Shown here: positions 44,311 through 55,470 of the stretch, piece by piece
Numbering within the stretch: the stretch's first letter is position 1
How the letters are laid out: every line of letters begins with the position of its first letter
NCBI GenBank assembly: GCA_028023455.1
Contig: JAQFVV010012536.1
Span: forward strand, 2,564,001 to 2,628,000
Reading direction: 5' to 3'
DNA: 64,000 bases
Origin: Epiperipatus broadwayi
Lineage: Eukaryota; Onychophora; Udeonychophora; Euonychophora; Peripatidae
Translations under genes and position numbers: made by a program
The notes under the pieces: generated by a model
Told to the model about the DNA's origin: nothing
Database searches by the model: none
Seen by the model: only the letters and a program-made list of their open reading frames with translations

Positions 44311-45190
44311 ACAACAAGCATATAAATAATTACTTGTTAATTTGATTTATTAACAAATTCCTATTCTTTAAAAATTCATCAATACACAGTAATTATCATT
44401 CTATAATAAGGCTGAATCCAATATCATGTGGGAAAGCACTTTTTCTTTCTCCTAGAGCCATCAAACTATTTATTTACAAATTAGGATTAAAAATAAAAAA
44501 TTTGTTCATGTTTATTATCAAAAAAGAGTTGTAAGCCTAGGTTCAAAATGCTGCATGCGATTTGTGAGCCAATGTTACCGATTTCTGCATTACATCTACT
44601 GAGAGCGGGTATCTTTTACATACGTATGGCCTATTTATAGCCTTGGGCAATTTCAAAATTGAATATAAGACTACAGAAACATTGTTTAAAATATTTTTAT
44701 GCTTGAAATGATATTTTATATTTTTTACTAATAATTATTCATTTATCTAATCCTATTTTTAAATACTCAAAAATATATAAATGATAAAATAGACCAAAGC
44801 AGTTAAATGTAGTCAATGGCGCTGAAACAAATATCAGTGATGTCAATTCATTAATCTAATAATAGATATTCATGAATTTTTCATTAACGTTACACACATA
44901 AGCCTGATTCCTGTGTTTTGTTTAATTTTTTTCATATTTTTCAAATGAAGATTCTCTGATCTGTCACTTATGGTGTTCAAACATCACAAGACTTCTCAAG
45001 AGATGAACTATTCAGTTCTTATTAATATTAATCGCAATTCAAATTTGTCTCTTATTTATTCTATATTTTCCGATTTCAGCTTGAAGTCTTGAACTTTAAA
45101 TTAATATAATGAAAATGTATATAGTTCTAGTGAGTTAGCATTGGAAGATTAAGAACTTTGGCCTGCACTTGAAAAATATACAAACCTCTA
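44311..45190. other. AT-rich DNA without recognised gene
   Basis: Nothing coding is visible. The patch 44530-44650 is slightly GC-richer (agcctaggttcaaaatgctg ... gagagcgggtatc) but has no repeat partner that I could find. Confidence 0.4.
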
Positions 45191-45214
45191 TTGACATTAA
45201 TTACTCTTGCTTGC

Positions 45215-46222
45215 AATAGGCATTGCAACTGGAGAATGCAAGTAGCTAGAATTGTATGGAAGGGAGTGGCAGTAGCAGGATTAACATACGACAATGATGC
45301 ATTATGTGTTAGTAAAGGGGTATTAGATTGCTTAGAAAAAGTACAAAGGGAAGTAGGAAGACATGCATTAGATGCTGAGGTGTGGACAGCAAAGGAGGCA
45401 ATTCAAGAAGAAATGGGGTGGTCAAGTTTTTATATGACGGATGCAAAAAGCAAATTGAAAATGTTCGGTAGATTGCAATTTATGGATAATAAAAGAATAG
45501 CCAAAATAGTATTTAATTGGGTTACAAGTAAAGGGCAGGCAACAAGATGAGTGAGAAAGGTAATGCAGTATGCAGAAGATTTGGATAAAGAAGTTATGTC
45601 AGTACACTTGTACAAAAGGTGGGATGATTGTGTTAGGAGGATTGTTGACTGTTATAGTGGTAAGGAGTGGGATAGAAGAATAGATGCATTAATAAAGAAT
45701 AGGGAGTTGGAGAGATGGAGAACTAGTATGGAGAGTAAAATGAGTTTAAATATATATAGAAGTAAATGGAACATTGGTTGTGAGCTAATTTATGATAATA
45801 GTAAGGAAAGTAGTTTATTGTTTAAGGCTCAAACGGGATCTTTAGCAACAAGGTAATATACCCATAAATGGAAAAATATGGGTGATTTAGTCTGAAAATT
45901 TTGTAAGGAAGGCATAAAAAATATTAGGCATCTGTTACTTCAATGTAAATGCTTGGAAGCAGAAAGAGCACAAATAATGAAGTTATGGAAGATTAAATAT
46001 TGGTTTTTATGTTAGGTTCGGGAAAAGATAAGGGGGATCTAGATATGAAGGTCATGGAGTTGACAAAGATTATGTTGTGGAAATGGGATGGAGCAGATTA
46101 TGGAAAAACTTAGGGTGGACAATGGAAAAGGAATGTAAAGTGGCTAACAGGTTTCTCTGGGCATAGCTGCTGAGAGATTCCTCACTCCGTTTAAGGAGAA
46201 GTCACAGTGCATCACATCACAT
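45215..46222 (+). pseudogene. LINE family 2: C-terminal coding region and 3' tail
   Basis: The plus strand encodes the region downstream of the reverse transcriptase of a second non-LTR family. It reads ARIVWKGVAVAGLTYDNDAL, EKVQREVGRHALDAEVWTAK, EAIQEEMGWSSFY, later SSLLFKAQTGSLATR, and a terminal Cys/His cluster with CKEGIKNIRHLLLQC (C-x8-H-x4-C). The frame is continuous apart from a TGA at 45548, a TAA at 45854 and a TGA near 45893. I associate this C-terminal type with LINEs common in ticks and other chelicerates; that is from memory and not checked. The reverse transcriptase and endonuclease are absent, so the copy is 5'-truncated. From about 46015 the sequence is the non-coding tail, ending in cacatcacatcacat. 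Confidence 0.75.
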
Positions 46223-46574
46223 GTAAGGAAGGCATAGAAAATATTAGACATTTGTTAATTAAATGTAAATGCTTGAAAGCAGAAAGGATACAATTAATAA
46301 AGTTGTGGAAGAATAAATATAAGGAAAGTGATTGTACACAAAGTGGGTTATTGATTTTTATGCTGGGTTTGGGAAAAGATAAAAGGAGTTAGATATAAAG
46401 GCCATAAAGTTGACAAAGATTATGTTGTGGAAATGGGATGGAGCAGATTATGAAAAAACTTAGGGTAGGGAATGGAAAGGGAAGATAAAGTGGCTAACAG
46501 GTTTCTCTGAGCATAGTTGCTGAGACATTCCTGACTCCGTTTAAGGAGAAGTCACAGTGCATTACATCATATTT
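46223..46574 (+). mobile_element. LINE family 2: second copy of tail, tandem
   Basis: 'gtaaggaaggcata(g/a)aaaatatt' recurs at 45903 and 46223, a 320-bp period, and similarity continues to the 3' end (aagtcacagtgcattacatc). The second copy begins right after the cacatcacat tail of the first. It keeps the encoded CKCLKAERIQLIKLWK segment, with a 61-codon frame at 46207-46392. A tandem copy joined exactly at the tail suggests a second, shorter insertion into the first copy's 3' end, or template slippage. Confidence 0.75.
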
Positions 46575-47242
46575 AATCCATATTTTGAATATTATATAAG
46601 TTTTAATTTTTCAAAGAGAAGAAAAAAGCTTTTTTTTAAAAGGCACTTGATTTTAATATAAATTTAAAAAATCATAATAAAATTTACATATGTATGCAGT
46701 TCAAATAGAAGACTAAATTTTATTAATTATAGTAACAATGCCTGTCAATAAATAAATATATTAATTTTTTTAATGTTTTAATAATCGGAAGAATTTAATT
46801 AAATATTTTAATAATACTTCCATACATAATTAATGAAAAAATGATCAAATAAATATTTTTTTAAATATTTTTAATGTCATTTTTCATTAAATTAAAAAAT
46901 TTATATAAAAAATGTAAGCTATTTATCATTAAGAAGTAATTTGCTACAACCAAGGTCTTGCATCTTATTTTCATTACTTTCTTAAAGAAATCCGTTTATT
47001 TGCTTTGTAACTCAAAAGCTCATAGATACCTCTTTCTTTACAGTCATCATTCCCATATTCTTCCTACTTTTCTCTTTTTGCTTTCATCTTTAATATTTTT
47101 CCAATATCATCATCACAAATCAGCTACCTAAATTTTTTTTCTTGCAATATTTTTTTTTACTTGTACTTTTCAACTTCTTTATTACTATTCCATCCTTCGA
47201 ACCTATCTTTTCATAATAGTAATGTGATGTGATGTATTGTGG
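46575..47242. other. AT-rich DNA; ends with a LINE 2 tail stub
   Basis: Long AT runs fill 46600-47160. At 47220-47242 'aatgtgatgtgatgtattgt' looks like the extreme 3' end of LINE family 2 in minus orientation, cut off by the family-A copy that follows. Confidence 0.45.
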
Positions 47243-47460
47243 CAAATTCTTTATACAGTAGTGCCCCCAAGTGAAAACCTTAGTAATCAATGAATGCAAA
47301 AAGGTTTTTGCATAAAATTTCTGTCTAGTGCCTATTCATCCAATATCCCCAAACTAGTTTCTAGCTTGTGGCTTCCATCACTAAAGAGCCTTGGATTTGA
47401 GAGCACTGTACCTAGATCTTAGGATCTAATACAACCCTCCAGCAGCCACCTTTTACCTGT
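47243..47460 (+). mobile_element. Family-A retroposon copy
   Basis: It runs from 'ggcaaattctttatacagta' through 'taatcaatgaatgcaaaaag', 'ccccaaactagtttctagct', 'tgagagcactgtacctagat' to 'cttttacctgtttaatta'. The middle part after 47385 matches 18010-18050 of the copy at 17826. Flanking duplications are not obvious, perhaps because it is nested in the LINE stub. Confidence 0.75.
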
Positions 47461-48134
47461 TTAATTAACTATAAAGTTAGGATCCCAAGATTTTATTCCA
47501 AGATCATTCACCTGAATAATCATATGGGTCTGAATACAGTTCAGCATTATATGTTTTGGTATTTTTGGTTTTTCAAAAACCATAATCACCATTATTACTT
47601 GGACAGGATAGGTGTAAAACCATCAAAACATCACATGATCAACATTTCATATGCTTACACAGGCTGTTGACACCAGTAACAAATTCTCCATGCAGTAGTG
47701 CCACAAGTACAATTTATTGATGTTTATTTACCTGTAAGAATGGTATTAAAAAGTGCACTTTGTGTCAAATCTAAAAATAGTTGACCATGCATGCAAAATT
47801 TAATGTGTCTGTAAGTAACAGACAAAATAAAGCAACTGATCAGAAATGGGATGTTTGTTCTGGACTTTGTGATTCAAAGTTTTACCTAATAGCCAGACTT
47901 CAATATACTTCACCATCCAACTCTTCAGCCTTCTATACCATTGAAAATCTGATCATGGAATGCCTAAATTCCTTGATGATGCCAAAATTGTCATGCCCAT
48001 GTTGACCCTATGTCATTCTGATCCCTTAGGTGTAGGACCTTGATATTTTAATAGTTTGAATTATTATTAGGTATAGCAGATTGAGTATAGCAAACCCATT
48101 AAATTGATAAAATAATTGTTTTATATCGTTTTCA
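47461..48134. other. AT-rich DNA with a family-A fragment
   Basis: 47615-47710 is a reversed family-A tail (aaaacatcacatgatcaac, gcttacacaggctgttgac, caaattctccatgcagtag). The following 74-codon frame (47781-48005) has no recognisable domain. Confidence 0.5.
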
Positions 48135-48314
48135 TTTAACATACTATGTTTTTTTGTGTTTGTTTGTTTGTGAAATATTGTAACTTAATTTTCACTCACT
48201 TCCCAATTTCCTATCTTGTCAAACTTTGCATAAATAGTCCTGATGACAATATATATTTTTAGAGCTTGAAAACAAATTTAGCAAAAAAATTAGTGAAAAA
48301 AATTAAATTTTATA

Positions 48315-48552
48315 TAGGATGCAATGTGATGCATTATGGCTTCTTTACTGGAGTCAGAAATCTCTCAGTCACTATGCCCAGAGAAATCTGTTCACCACAT
48401 TACCTTACCTTTCTATTCCCCCTACTAAGTTTTTCCCTTATTCTTTTCTATCCTGCTCCATCTCGTTTACACACCATTATCTTTGTCCACTCATAAATGG
48501 CCTTTATATCTAGATTTACCTTACCTTTTTCCAACCCCAGCATAAAAACCAT
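48315..48552 (-). mobile_element. 3' tail of LINE family 2, solo fragment
   Basis: On the minus strand this parallels 3136-3372 and 46060-46560, from 'ggtttttatgctggggttg' to 'cataatgcatcacattgc'. Two overlapping plus-strand frames (48266-48496, 48319-48513) are chance frames within it. Confidence 0.75.
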
Positions 48553-48934
48553 TCAGTATTCTTTACAATAACTGCCATCTACTGGCATTAAATTGTACCT
48601 AAACGTTTTCTTTTTCTAATTTCTGAAAATAAAAATAAAAAACAGCAATAAAAAATATATAAATAAATTTTTTTCAGCTTTCATATTGGTATTGGGCAAT
48701 CAAAAATAAAAGCATGGGGTGAAGAATCATTTAAATGAACTTCTAAATAATGTCTATTTTTGTATCAATTCCAATCTATGCATCTTATTTTTTAAGAAGG
48801 GTCATTTTTATATGATTGATATTGTTACTAAAAAGTGTGTTGATGAATCACTCTCGTGTACTTAATTCAGAAGCTAAGATTCTTTGATCATTTATCTGCT
48901 GAGTAAAGTTTTAAAAAAATTAATGGTGGAGTGG
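48553..48934. other. AT-rich DNA without recognised gene
   Basis: No feature could be supported here beyond short A-rich and T-rich runs. Confidence 0.35.
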
Positions 48935-49190
48935 TTTTAAGCCTGTCCATTAAAGTATGAAGATTGTCTATCTTAATGTAAGCTGAGTTTTGATTTTGTA
49001 CATGTGGGGAGATGATAATCTGGACCAACTGATGAGTGCTGGTTTAGCACAAAACACATTTATTGGTGCTTATTTATCTTTTCAACATGTGTGTGATCAA
49101 GTATATCAGTAATATGAGATAGCATGAATGGTTGAGTGTCATGTGAAAGTCTGAGTTCAAACCCCCTATATATTACATATATAAGTGCAG
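48935..49190 (+). mobile_element. Family-B tRNA-like SINE, single copy
   Basis: The copy runs from 'cctgtccattaaagtatgaa' through 'gataatctggaccaactgat', 'gagtgctggtttagca' and 'caacatgtgtgtgatc' to a tRNA-like 3' segment: 'tgagatagcatgaatggttg' (A-box-like) and 'gtctgagttcaaaccccc' (B-box-like). It ends with 'tatattacatata'. The two Pol III-like boxes are about 30 bp apart at the element's end. Confidence 0.7.
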
Positions 49191-50107
49191 GTATGAAAAA
49201 GCCCGTACTATAGGGGGAAAATCATATTTCAAGAATTAATGTAATAAATTCATTTGCAATTATTACTATTATTATTATTATTACTAATAGTTAATATAAT
49301 TAATTCTAAGTAAATTGTTATATTGTTATATTTTTATTTACCATTGTCAAACTCCCTCCTCTCACAACTTTGACGCCATCTTAAAAGTTGAGTTACACAC
49401 TTTTGATATCTTACTTATGATATCATATTCTTAGCAATGACTGGTGAATAGGAGGATGGTAGATATAAATAGGATGCAAATTTATGTAAATGTATTTAAA
49501 TAAATTAGATAACCCATTTTTTAGAGAAGGGGGAAGTAGGATTGTTTTATTCATGGAATTTAAGTATTAGCAATGTACCATGCCACCCTTATTTTGTGCT
49601 TGGAGCCATTTTTTTTGATGCGCATGAAACTAGATGTGGTTTCAAATGTGTGGTCAAGTGTGGTTTGAGGCTCCAGAAATATGGATTTCTGTTCTCAATT
49701 GGCCCCTTTCTAGAGCTATTGATGTTGGGTTAATCTTGTTGCAAGGTCAGCAAAATTCTCCATGTTTTTTTTTTTTTTTTTAAGTATATATCATAATTAA
49801 GTAATTGCATAAAAATATATACTTGTTAAAATATTATCAATATTGTTTAAAAGTGTAATTTGGTTGCAGTTTTATATATTTATTAATTTGTCTTTTTCAA
49901 AACAATTTGATAGCTCAAAAAGTATTTAAAATTTTGTGTATGGTTAAGCGTTCAGATTCCAGACTCATCTTTGGTTTAATGCCAAAGAAGGTCTGGTGTT
50001 TTGACAATGGAGAAATTTGATTAAATGTTAGTATTCACAATGAAATCATTCATTTTATTTAAATTTATATTGTTATTATTATTAATGCTTTGTGATATTA
50101 TTTTTAG
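49191..50107. other. Intronic AT-rich DNA upstream of the PLD-like exon
   Basis: An (ATT)n run lies at 49260-49285 and a T17 run at 49767-49783. The 63-codon frame at 49542-49733 is unremarkable. The last 60 bases before 50108 supply a T-rich acceptor tract (attattattaatgctttgtg...tatttttag). Confidence 0.45.
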
Positions 50108-50231
50108 GGTGAAAAAATTTACGATGAATTGTTAAAAGCTGGAACTACCCGCGATATCAAAATAAGAATAGCCCAAGATGAGCCAAAATCATCCCAGCCT
50201 CAAAATGATACACAAGATTTGGAGAATTTAG
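50108..50231 (+). CDS. Internal exon of a phospholipase D3/D4-like protein
   Basis: PLD3 and PLD4 are membrane-anchored members of the phospholipase D family found in the endolysosomal system; in mammals they act as 5' exonucleases on single-stranded nucleic acid. This 124-bp exon follows 'tatttttag' and ends at 'ttag|gtaaga', both good splice sites. It enters in phase 0 and leaves one base of the next codon. It encodes 41 residues: GEKIYDELLKAGTTRDIKIR, then IAQDEP, a short polar linker and NDTQDLENL. This resembles the segment preceding the second HKD motif in these proteins (helix, basic turn, I-x-I-R-I-A strand, then a D-L-x-x-L helix). The HKD motifs themselves are not in this exon, and no neighbouring exon was found, so introns on both sides must be long. 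The family call rests on one short segment. Confidence 0.7.
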
Positions 50232-50495
50232 GTAAGATTAAAACTCATTTAAAATATAAATAAATGCTCAAATAAATAAAACGATTTAAGATTAACGCAG
50301 CGTCCTCGAGCAATGAAAATCTGATGGAAAATTTATAAAGAAATAAATATTGAAATATAAAAAGGAAAACTACTAAAATTTTTGTAGATAAACCACATTG
50401 GAAAAAAAAATTAATAAAAGAACAATTTAATGAGAAGATAGTAAAAGTTTGTGCATTACAGGATTTTAATCTTGATTTCTGTAAATTGACTATAT

Positions 50496-50671
50496 CATCA
50501 TCATCATCAACAACAATCATTATTAATCCACTGCAGGATTAAGGTCTCTCCAAGCTCAATCCATCTTTTCCAATCTTTAGCTTCTCTTCTCCACATCACC
50601 CCTGCACACTTTCTTATTTCATCCATCCATCTCACATGTGGTCTCTTTCTGGGTCTTTTACAATCTCTTGG
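50496..50671 (-). mobile_element. RTE-like LINE tail, 176 bp, with 12-bp TSD
   Basis: Minus-oriented LINE 3' end starting at the (gat)n tail and stopping within the segment encoding NWIPRDCK. Perfect 12-mers AATTGACTATAT at 50484-50495 and 50672-50683 flank it. It lies in the putative PLD-like intron, opposite to the exon's direction. Confidence 0.9.
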
Positions 50672-50767
50672 AATTGACTATATAAGGAAGTGATAATAAA
50701 AGTTTTACTATTGAAATTTTTAATATTTTAAATAGGAGTTTATTTTATATGCCTGGAGTCTGGACAT

Positions 50768-50997
50768 AATATAGGGGATTTGAACACAGACTTTCAAGTT
50801 CCCTCGGCCATCCACACTATCTCATACAACCAATACACATGACCACATATATGTGCTGGTTCAGCAAGAAATACATATATTGGAGAGCATCCATCTTTTT
50901 TCACATGTGTGGACATGTGTATCAGTTGTATGAGATAAAATGGATGGCTCAAGGAGCTTGAAAGTCTGTGTTCAAATCCCCTATATTGAACTTTTTA
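50768..50997. mobile_element. Family-B SINE as a tight inverted dimer
   Basis: The left end 'aatataggggatttgaacac' and the right end 'gtgttcaaatcccctatatt' are exact inverted partners, and pairing continues through 'agactttcaag', 'atctcatacaac' and 'acatg'. The loop holds 'gctggttcagcaagaaatac'. Each arm carries the tRNA-like B-box string. Only the tRNA-proximal part of the family is present. Confidence 0.8.
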
Positions 50998-51550
50998 TAG
51001 ATAGACAAATAAAAAGTATATGATTTCAAAGTTAATATAAATTAAAAAAGAATTTAATGAGAAAATGGTAAAAGTTACATTATTAGATTTTAATTTTAGT
51101 TTAAAAATTAATTATATAATGAAGTTATGATAAAAGTTTTAATATTAGTGGACTTATAAATCAATCAAAGTAAGAAAAGAAAGCATTAATTGAAATGCAG
51201 CTTGAATTCGTTTGGCCCTTTTTTCCATGTCTTTATTCATTTATTTAAAGTATGATGTTGTTCAACAGAAGTTTTTAAATGAATATTGAATTATTTACAA
51301 TTAAGAGTGTGCATTCTTATATTGGGGGAAGACAGAGCATGTTAATGTCACCTAACATTTATTTTGAATAATCATCTTTTTCACTTAGACCAAGCACAAA
51401 TAATTTTTCAAATGCCGCCACGTTGTTTTGTGTTCATTGATGTATATTTCATATTTTTTAATAAGTTGTTATATTTTTACCAAGCATGTATTCATAGTAA
51501 TTATCTTTTAATAAATGCATAATTCTTAGTTAAATTAAAAATTATTCAAC
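50998..51550. other. AT-rich DNA without recognised gene
   Basis: 51040-51150 loosely repeats the word order seen at 50420-50700 (taaaagttt...gattttaatyttgattt...gataataaaagtttta), suggesting an old local duplication of the target region around the LINE tail. Confidence 0.4.
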
Positions 51551-51712
51551 CATTAAAACATCACATAATCGCCTTTTCTTATAGCTTACCTAAGCTGTTA
51601 AAACAGTAGCAATTTTCTCTACAAAATAGTGCCACCTAGTGTAAACTCTAGTAATTAATAGATGTTCGTAATAGATGGCACTATTGTAGTAGAAATTTGT
51701 TACTGTTAAAAA
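51551..51712. mobile_element. Family-A retroposon, short hairpin copy
   Basis: It reads 'aaaacatcacataatcgcc', 'agcttacctaagctgttaaa', then an inverted pair 'acagtagcaattttctctac...atagtgccacctagtg' and 'tggcactattgtagtagaaa...ttactgtt'. The hairpin loop is only about 35 bp, so most of the internal sequence is absent. Confidence 0.7.
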
Positions 51713-52027
51713 TCATTACATTTCATTTAACTTTTGATATATAATTTAATATTTCAAATATATATACATATAATATTCTTTATGTAAATATGTTATAATC
51801 TTCATCTTTTTACTTTCATCTTCTCTTCTTGTAAATCATGATTTTATTTATAATTAACAACTTACTCTTCCAAAATAAGGCTGCAGGGATTAAGAACTCT
51901 GACTTCTAAAAAGCATTCGATCACCTGAGCAAATTTCTTCATTTAGGCCAAGCCTCATATAGATCATCAAATACTGCACTGTTGCATGGCATTTATTGAT
52001 GTTCTGAAATAAATTTCTATTAATTTA
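51713..52027. other. AT-rich spacer
   Basis: No frame or repeat could be recognised here. A phrase at 51885-51990 (ctgcagggattaagaactct ... atcaaatactgcactgttgc) is mirrored at 52370-52460 (caatatttgatgatctgtat ... ttcttaatgcctgcagcctc), i.e. an outer inverted repeat enclosing the family-B hairpin. Confidence 0.55.
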
Positions 52028-52333
52028 GGAGACTTGAACACGGACTTCCTTCAGCTATTCATTCTGTCGCACACAACTGATACACATGAATATACATATG
52101 CAGAAAAGATAAATGGTTTCCAATATCCGTATTCCGTGCTGAATCAGCACTTAGCACTGATTATATATATATATGGGAAATGATGATCTGCACCAGCTGA
52201 TGAGTATTGGTTCAGTACGAAATATATATATATATTGGAGATCATTTATCTTTTTAGCATATGTGCAACAGTCATATGAGATATAATGAATAGCTGAAGG
52301 GGGCTTGAAAGTCTCTGTTTAAGTCCCCTATAT
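52028..52333. mobile_element. Family-B SINE as an inverted dimer, nested in hairpin
   Basis: The left 'ttaggagacttgaacacgga' and right 'ctctgtttaagtcccctata' ends are inverted. Inner words 'cagaaaagataaatgg' and 'catttatctttttagcata' pair as well. The centre includes (AT)n runs and a small palindrome 'gctgaatcagcac'. An outer pair of inverted flanks (51885-51990 and 52370-52460) extends the symmetry. Confidence 0.75.
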
Positions 52334-52479
52334 TATCCCAAATTTATTTAAGAACATCCATAAATTGCCAAGCAATAGTGCAATATTTGATGATCTGTAT
52401 GAGGCTGGGATCAAATACATTATAGAAGCCAGAGTTCTTAATGCCTGCAGCCTCATTTTGAAAGAAGGAGTAATGTTTC

Positions 52480-52612
52480 GGCACGAAATACGATGCTGGA
52501 AATCATTTGTTTTTTTCCGCATGTGTGTAGTCATATGTATAGGTTGTTTGAGATAGAATGGATAGCAGAATGAGGCTTGAAAGTCTGTGTTCAAGTCCTC
52601 TATATTACATCT
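52480..52612 (+). mobile_element. Family-B SINE, single 3' part
   Basis: It reads 'cggcacgaaatacgatgctg', 'ttccgcatgtgtgtagtcat', 'gtttgagatagaatggatag' and 'gtctgtgttcaagtcctcta'. The minus-strand frame at 52328-52594 and plus frame at 52365-52556 are chance frames across these repeats. Confidence 0.7.
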
Positions 52613-52643
52613 AGACTCTAAGGATATAAATTATATTTGTATT

Positions 52644-52758
52644 TTTTTTTTCCCATATGTCCTAGCATCGGCCGGGAGACGAATTCGCAACAACTGTCTG
52701 CAAGCAACTGCTTGCTTGCAACGTAGCTGCGCTGACCTCTCGGCTAATAACGCTTGAC
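52644..52758 (-). mobile_element. tRNA-derived SINE (family C) with 15-bp TSD
   Basis: In minus orientation it has 'ccgagaggtcagcgcagc' (A-box region), a long anticodon-arm-like helix with duplicated 'gcaagca' words, a B-box-like 'gcgaattcgtctcccggcc' and a poly-A tail (a T run on the plus strand just after 52643). The flanks are AATTATATTTGTATT (52629-52643) and AATTATACTTGTATT (52759-52773), one mismatch in 15. Confidence 0.85.
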
Positions 52759-52773
52759 AATTATACTTGTATT

Positions 52774-53804
52774 TAAATATAAATTTGTATTATAAGTGCT
52801 TATTTTTCAAGCAAACACTTATTTGCAACAATCACGTTTACGTTTTACTCAGCCTGAATTTTAAATCACAGATTGTGAACATGGGAGGCAGATATATTAA
52901 CCGCATATGTTTTTGATTATTAAAAATATACATATAGAGATAAGAAAGTCTTTTGTACGAATATTAATTTGAATTTATATACTTTTTTTAATGAAATTTT
53001 CAAAAAATTAGTATGTGTTTTGTAACGCAGTCATGCATGCGCGCAGAATTTACAAAATCTCCTCCAATAATAAATTCATCTGAGCTTTGTATACCGTCCC
53101 CACACTTGAAGGTCTTGTAGAATTAATTGACTACGATAAGTGAAGAATCCATTAGTCTTTTCTTAAACTGCAAGACTTTTGGAATTGACAGTTAGGTATT
53201 CTAACCTGAGAATCACGTCACTGAACAATTAAGTCAAATTTAACCTTCTCACTAACGATTATTTATACAAATGTGCATTCTAAAAGAAATTCAGAATTAT
53301 CTTTTATAAGATTTTTTTTTATTGCATCATTATGAAATTTTCGGAAAGGTCAGGATAAACAATTTAAAATAGCAATCTTGTAAGTAATAATTTTCCTTTT
53401 GAATAGTAAAAAAAAATTTAAGACAGCTTATATTGAAATAAATAAAAAAGGAATAAAAATTCTGATTTTAAATACATCTGAGTAAACAAACAATATTTAT
53501 AGCTGCTGATGAAAATTTATAATTTTGCTGATTGGATGCGAAAGTTAACAAGGTGGCCCCCTAACTGGATTGTGGAAGACAGGTTTATTTTTAGACCACT
53601 TTCTCTAGATCTTTCTACTTTCATTATAGGCTGGTGGAATCTTAAATAGGGCTAGCCAAATATGTAATCACCTGAAGAATTGAATAATGAATAATATTTC
53701 TATAGTGCAATTTTCACTAGACCACTCTCTAGCAAGATAGGGATTGATTTCTATTTACTTTTAACACTTTGTGAAGGGGTGTAATCATAAACATATGACC
53801 AAAG
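52774..53804. other. AT-rich DNA without recognised gene
   Basis: A less AT-rich patch at 53030-53230 has no open frame and no repeat partner in the window. Nothing could be assigned. Confidence 0.4.
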
Positions 53805-53905
53805 ACAGGTGAAAAAGAAATATTATCCCAAAAATATATATGGTGTACTGAACCAACATTCATCAGTTGGCCCAGATCACAATCTCTTACACATATCTTT
53901 ATCAT
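53805..53905 (-). mobile_element. Family-B SINE fragment
   Basis: It contains 'catcagttggcccagatcac' and 'tgaaccaacattcatcagtt', preceded by 'gtgaaaaagaaatattatcc'. This is the internal part of the family in minus orientation, without the tRNA-like end. Confidence 0.6.
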
Positions 53906-54039
53906 TGTTCAATATATATAGATAGCCAATTAGTACAGTTTAATTGATAGGTGTCAAAATAACTACTCTCATAACTTTGACATAAACTATATGATGGAAG
54001 GATATTAATAATTATTATTAGTCATTCATTAGACTAGAG

Positions 54040-55470
54040 CAGGGGTCTGCAAACTTTTGAGAAGGAAGAGCCAAATCTGACACTCTCATCAATTTAAAAA
54101 TTATTCGAGAGCCATGAATATATTTTTACAAATAAGGAAAATTTAAAGAAATACTATAACAAGTTATAATATTAATTATATCTTTATTAAATCTAGATTA
54201 AATCACCTGGAAAACTGCTAGCATTTAATCAGTGAACAATGAGCTTGGATTTCCTTACAAAGTTTCTGTAGGTCCGGTTGATAACTAGTGTTTTTTTAAT
54301 TTAAGGCATGATTCCAAGTTAGCATCAGTAATTTGGTTCCTCAACTTAAGCATCAGTAATTTGGTTCCTCATCTTATATTTAATACAATTCAAGTTAGAA
54401 AATGATTATTCATGCAAGTATATAGATCCAAAGTTACTGAGAATACCAAATGCAATTTTTTTTCAACTCATGATATGAATCTGGAAGACTATTCCAAACA
54501 ATAAAAATCATAGTCTGCCTTCTGTAGGTTTTTTATAGCACTCTGCTGGTTCTATGAAAGCAGACTACATTTTACTTTTTCCAGTTCTTCCATTTCAATA
54601 CCAAGGTGAACAAATTTGGAACTCCATGAATCTTTGTTTCAAGTCCAGCAATTGTACTTCAAAATTACCTGCATCAATATCAAAGGGGGAAAATTTTTAA
54701 TTCTCTCATATTGGCATTAAGAGGATTCATAATAAAAGCTAGAGTTGCTTTACCATTTCTAAATTTCGGAAAACTTTGAAGAAAAGATTCTCTCATGTTT
54801 AAAATTTTTGTCTTAATTAAAATAATCTTTTTTAATGAGGGCATTGTTTTCTGGATGATATTGAGACAACTTAGGGAACTGAACTAAAGTTTCCCTCTCT
54901 GAATCTTCAACAAATAGAATCAATTTCTTTTCAAATAAAATAATTTCTTCTACCATTGAAAATGCAATATTTCTCTTACCTTATAATTTATGATTGAGCT
55001 GATCCAGTTGTGATGTAATATCCAACAAAATACAATTTTTGCAATCACTGATTTATTGATTTTCTGTTAATTCTAAATTCTGACTGCCCTTGTTATCAAA
55101 AATAGTTTGATTTCATTTATGCAAATGCAAAACGTTTTAATATGTTGCCTTTGGAAAGCCATTGCATCCTATTATATTGGAGAACATCTGAATAATCACT
55201 CTCCATTTCACATAGCCACTCTTTAAATTATCAATGGTTAAGTTCTGTACTGCAATGAAATTAATAATATTAATTACCTTGTCCATAACTTTACCAATTT
55301 CTTTTGGAAATGTTTGTGCACAAAGTGCTTCCTGGTGAAGTATACAATGGAAAGTAATCACTTCATAATACCACTTCTTAAACAAATTGAAACAAACCCC
55401 CTTTTAGATCCCATCATACTCTTTGTGCCATCAGTTAAAATTAACACAATTTTATCAAGTATGATATGAC
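54040..55470 (-). pseudogene. Decayed hAT transposase with one terminus
   Basis: hAT transposases cut and paste their element through an RNase H-like fold. At 54040 'caggggtctgcaaactttt' is a typical hAT terminal inverted repeat, and it marks the 3' end of a minus-strand element. Reading up from it, pieces in several frames give a hAT-like C-terminal dimerisation region (KLRNQITDANLESCLKLK near 54260-54320), an EEIILFEKKLILFVEDSE stretch near 54915, and EVITFHCILHQEALCAQ with NIINFI (55385-55255). A separate frame gives ILTDGTKSMMGSKRGF (about 55450-55400), the segment holding a catalytic Asp. There are more than ten stops and several frameshifts. A 27-bp tandem duplication (gcatcagtaatttggttcct) lies at 54325-54375. 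The partner terminus and N-terminal zinc finger were not found. Confidence 0.85.

Noticed and set aside
54040-55470. Host gene domesticated from hAT
   Set aside because: Many stops and frameshifts interrupt all transposase blocks, so no selection for function is evident.
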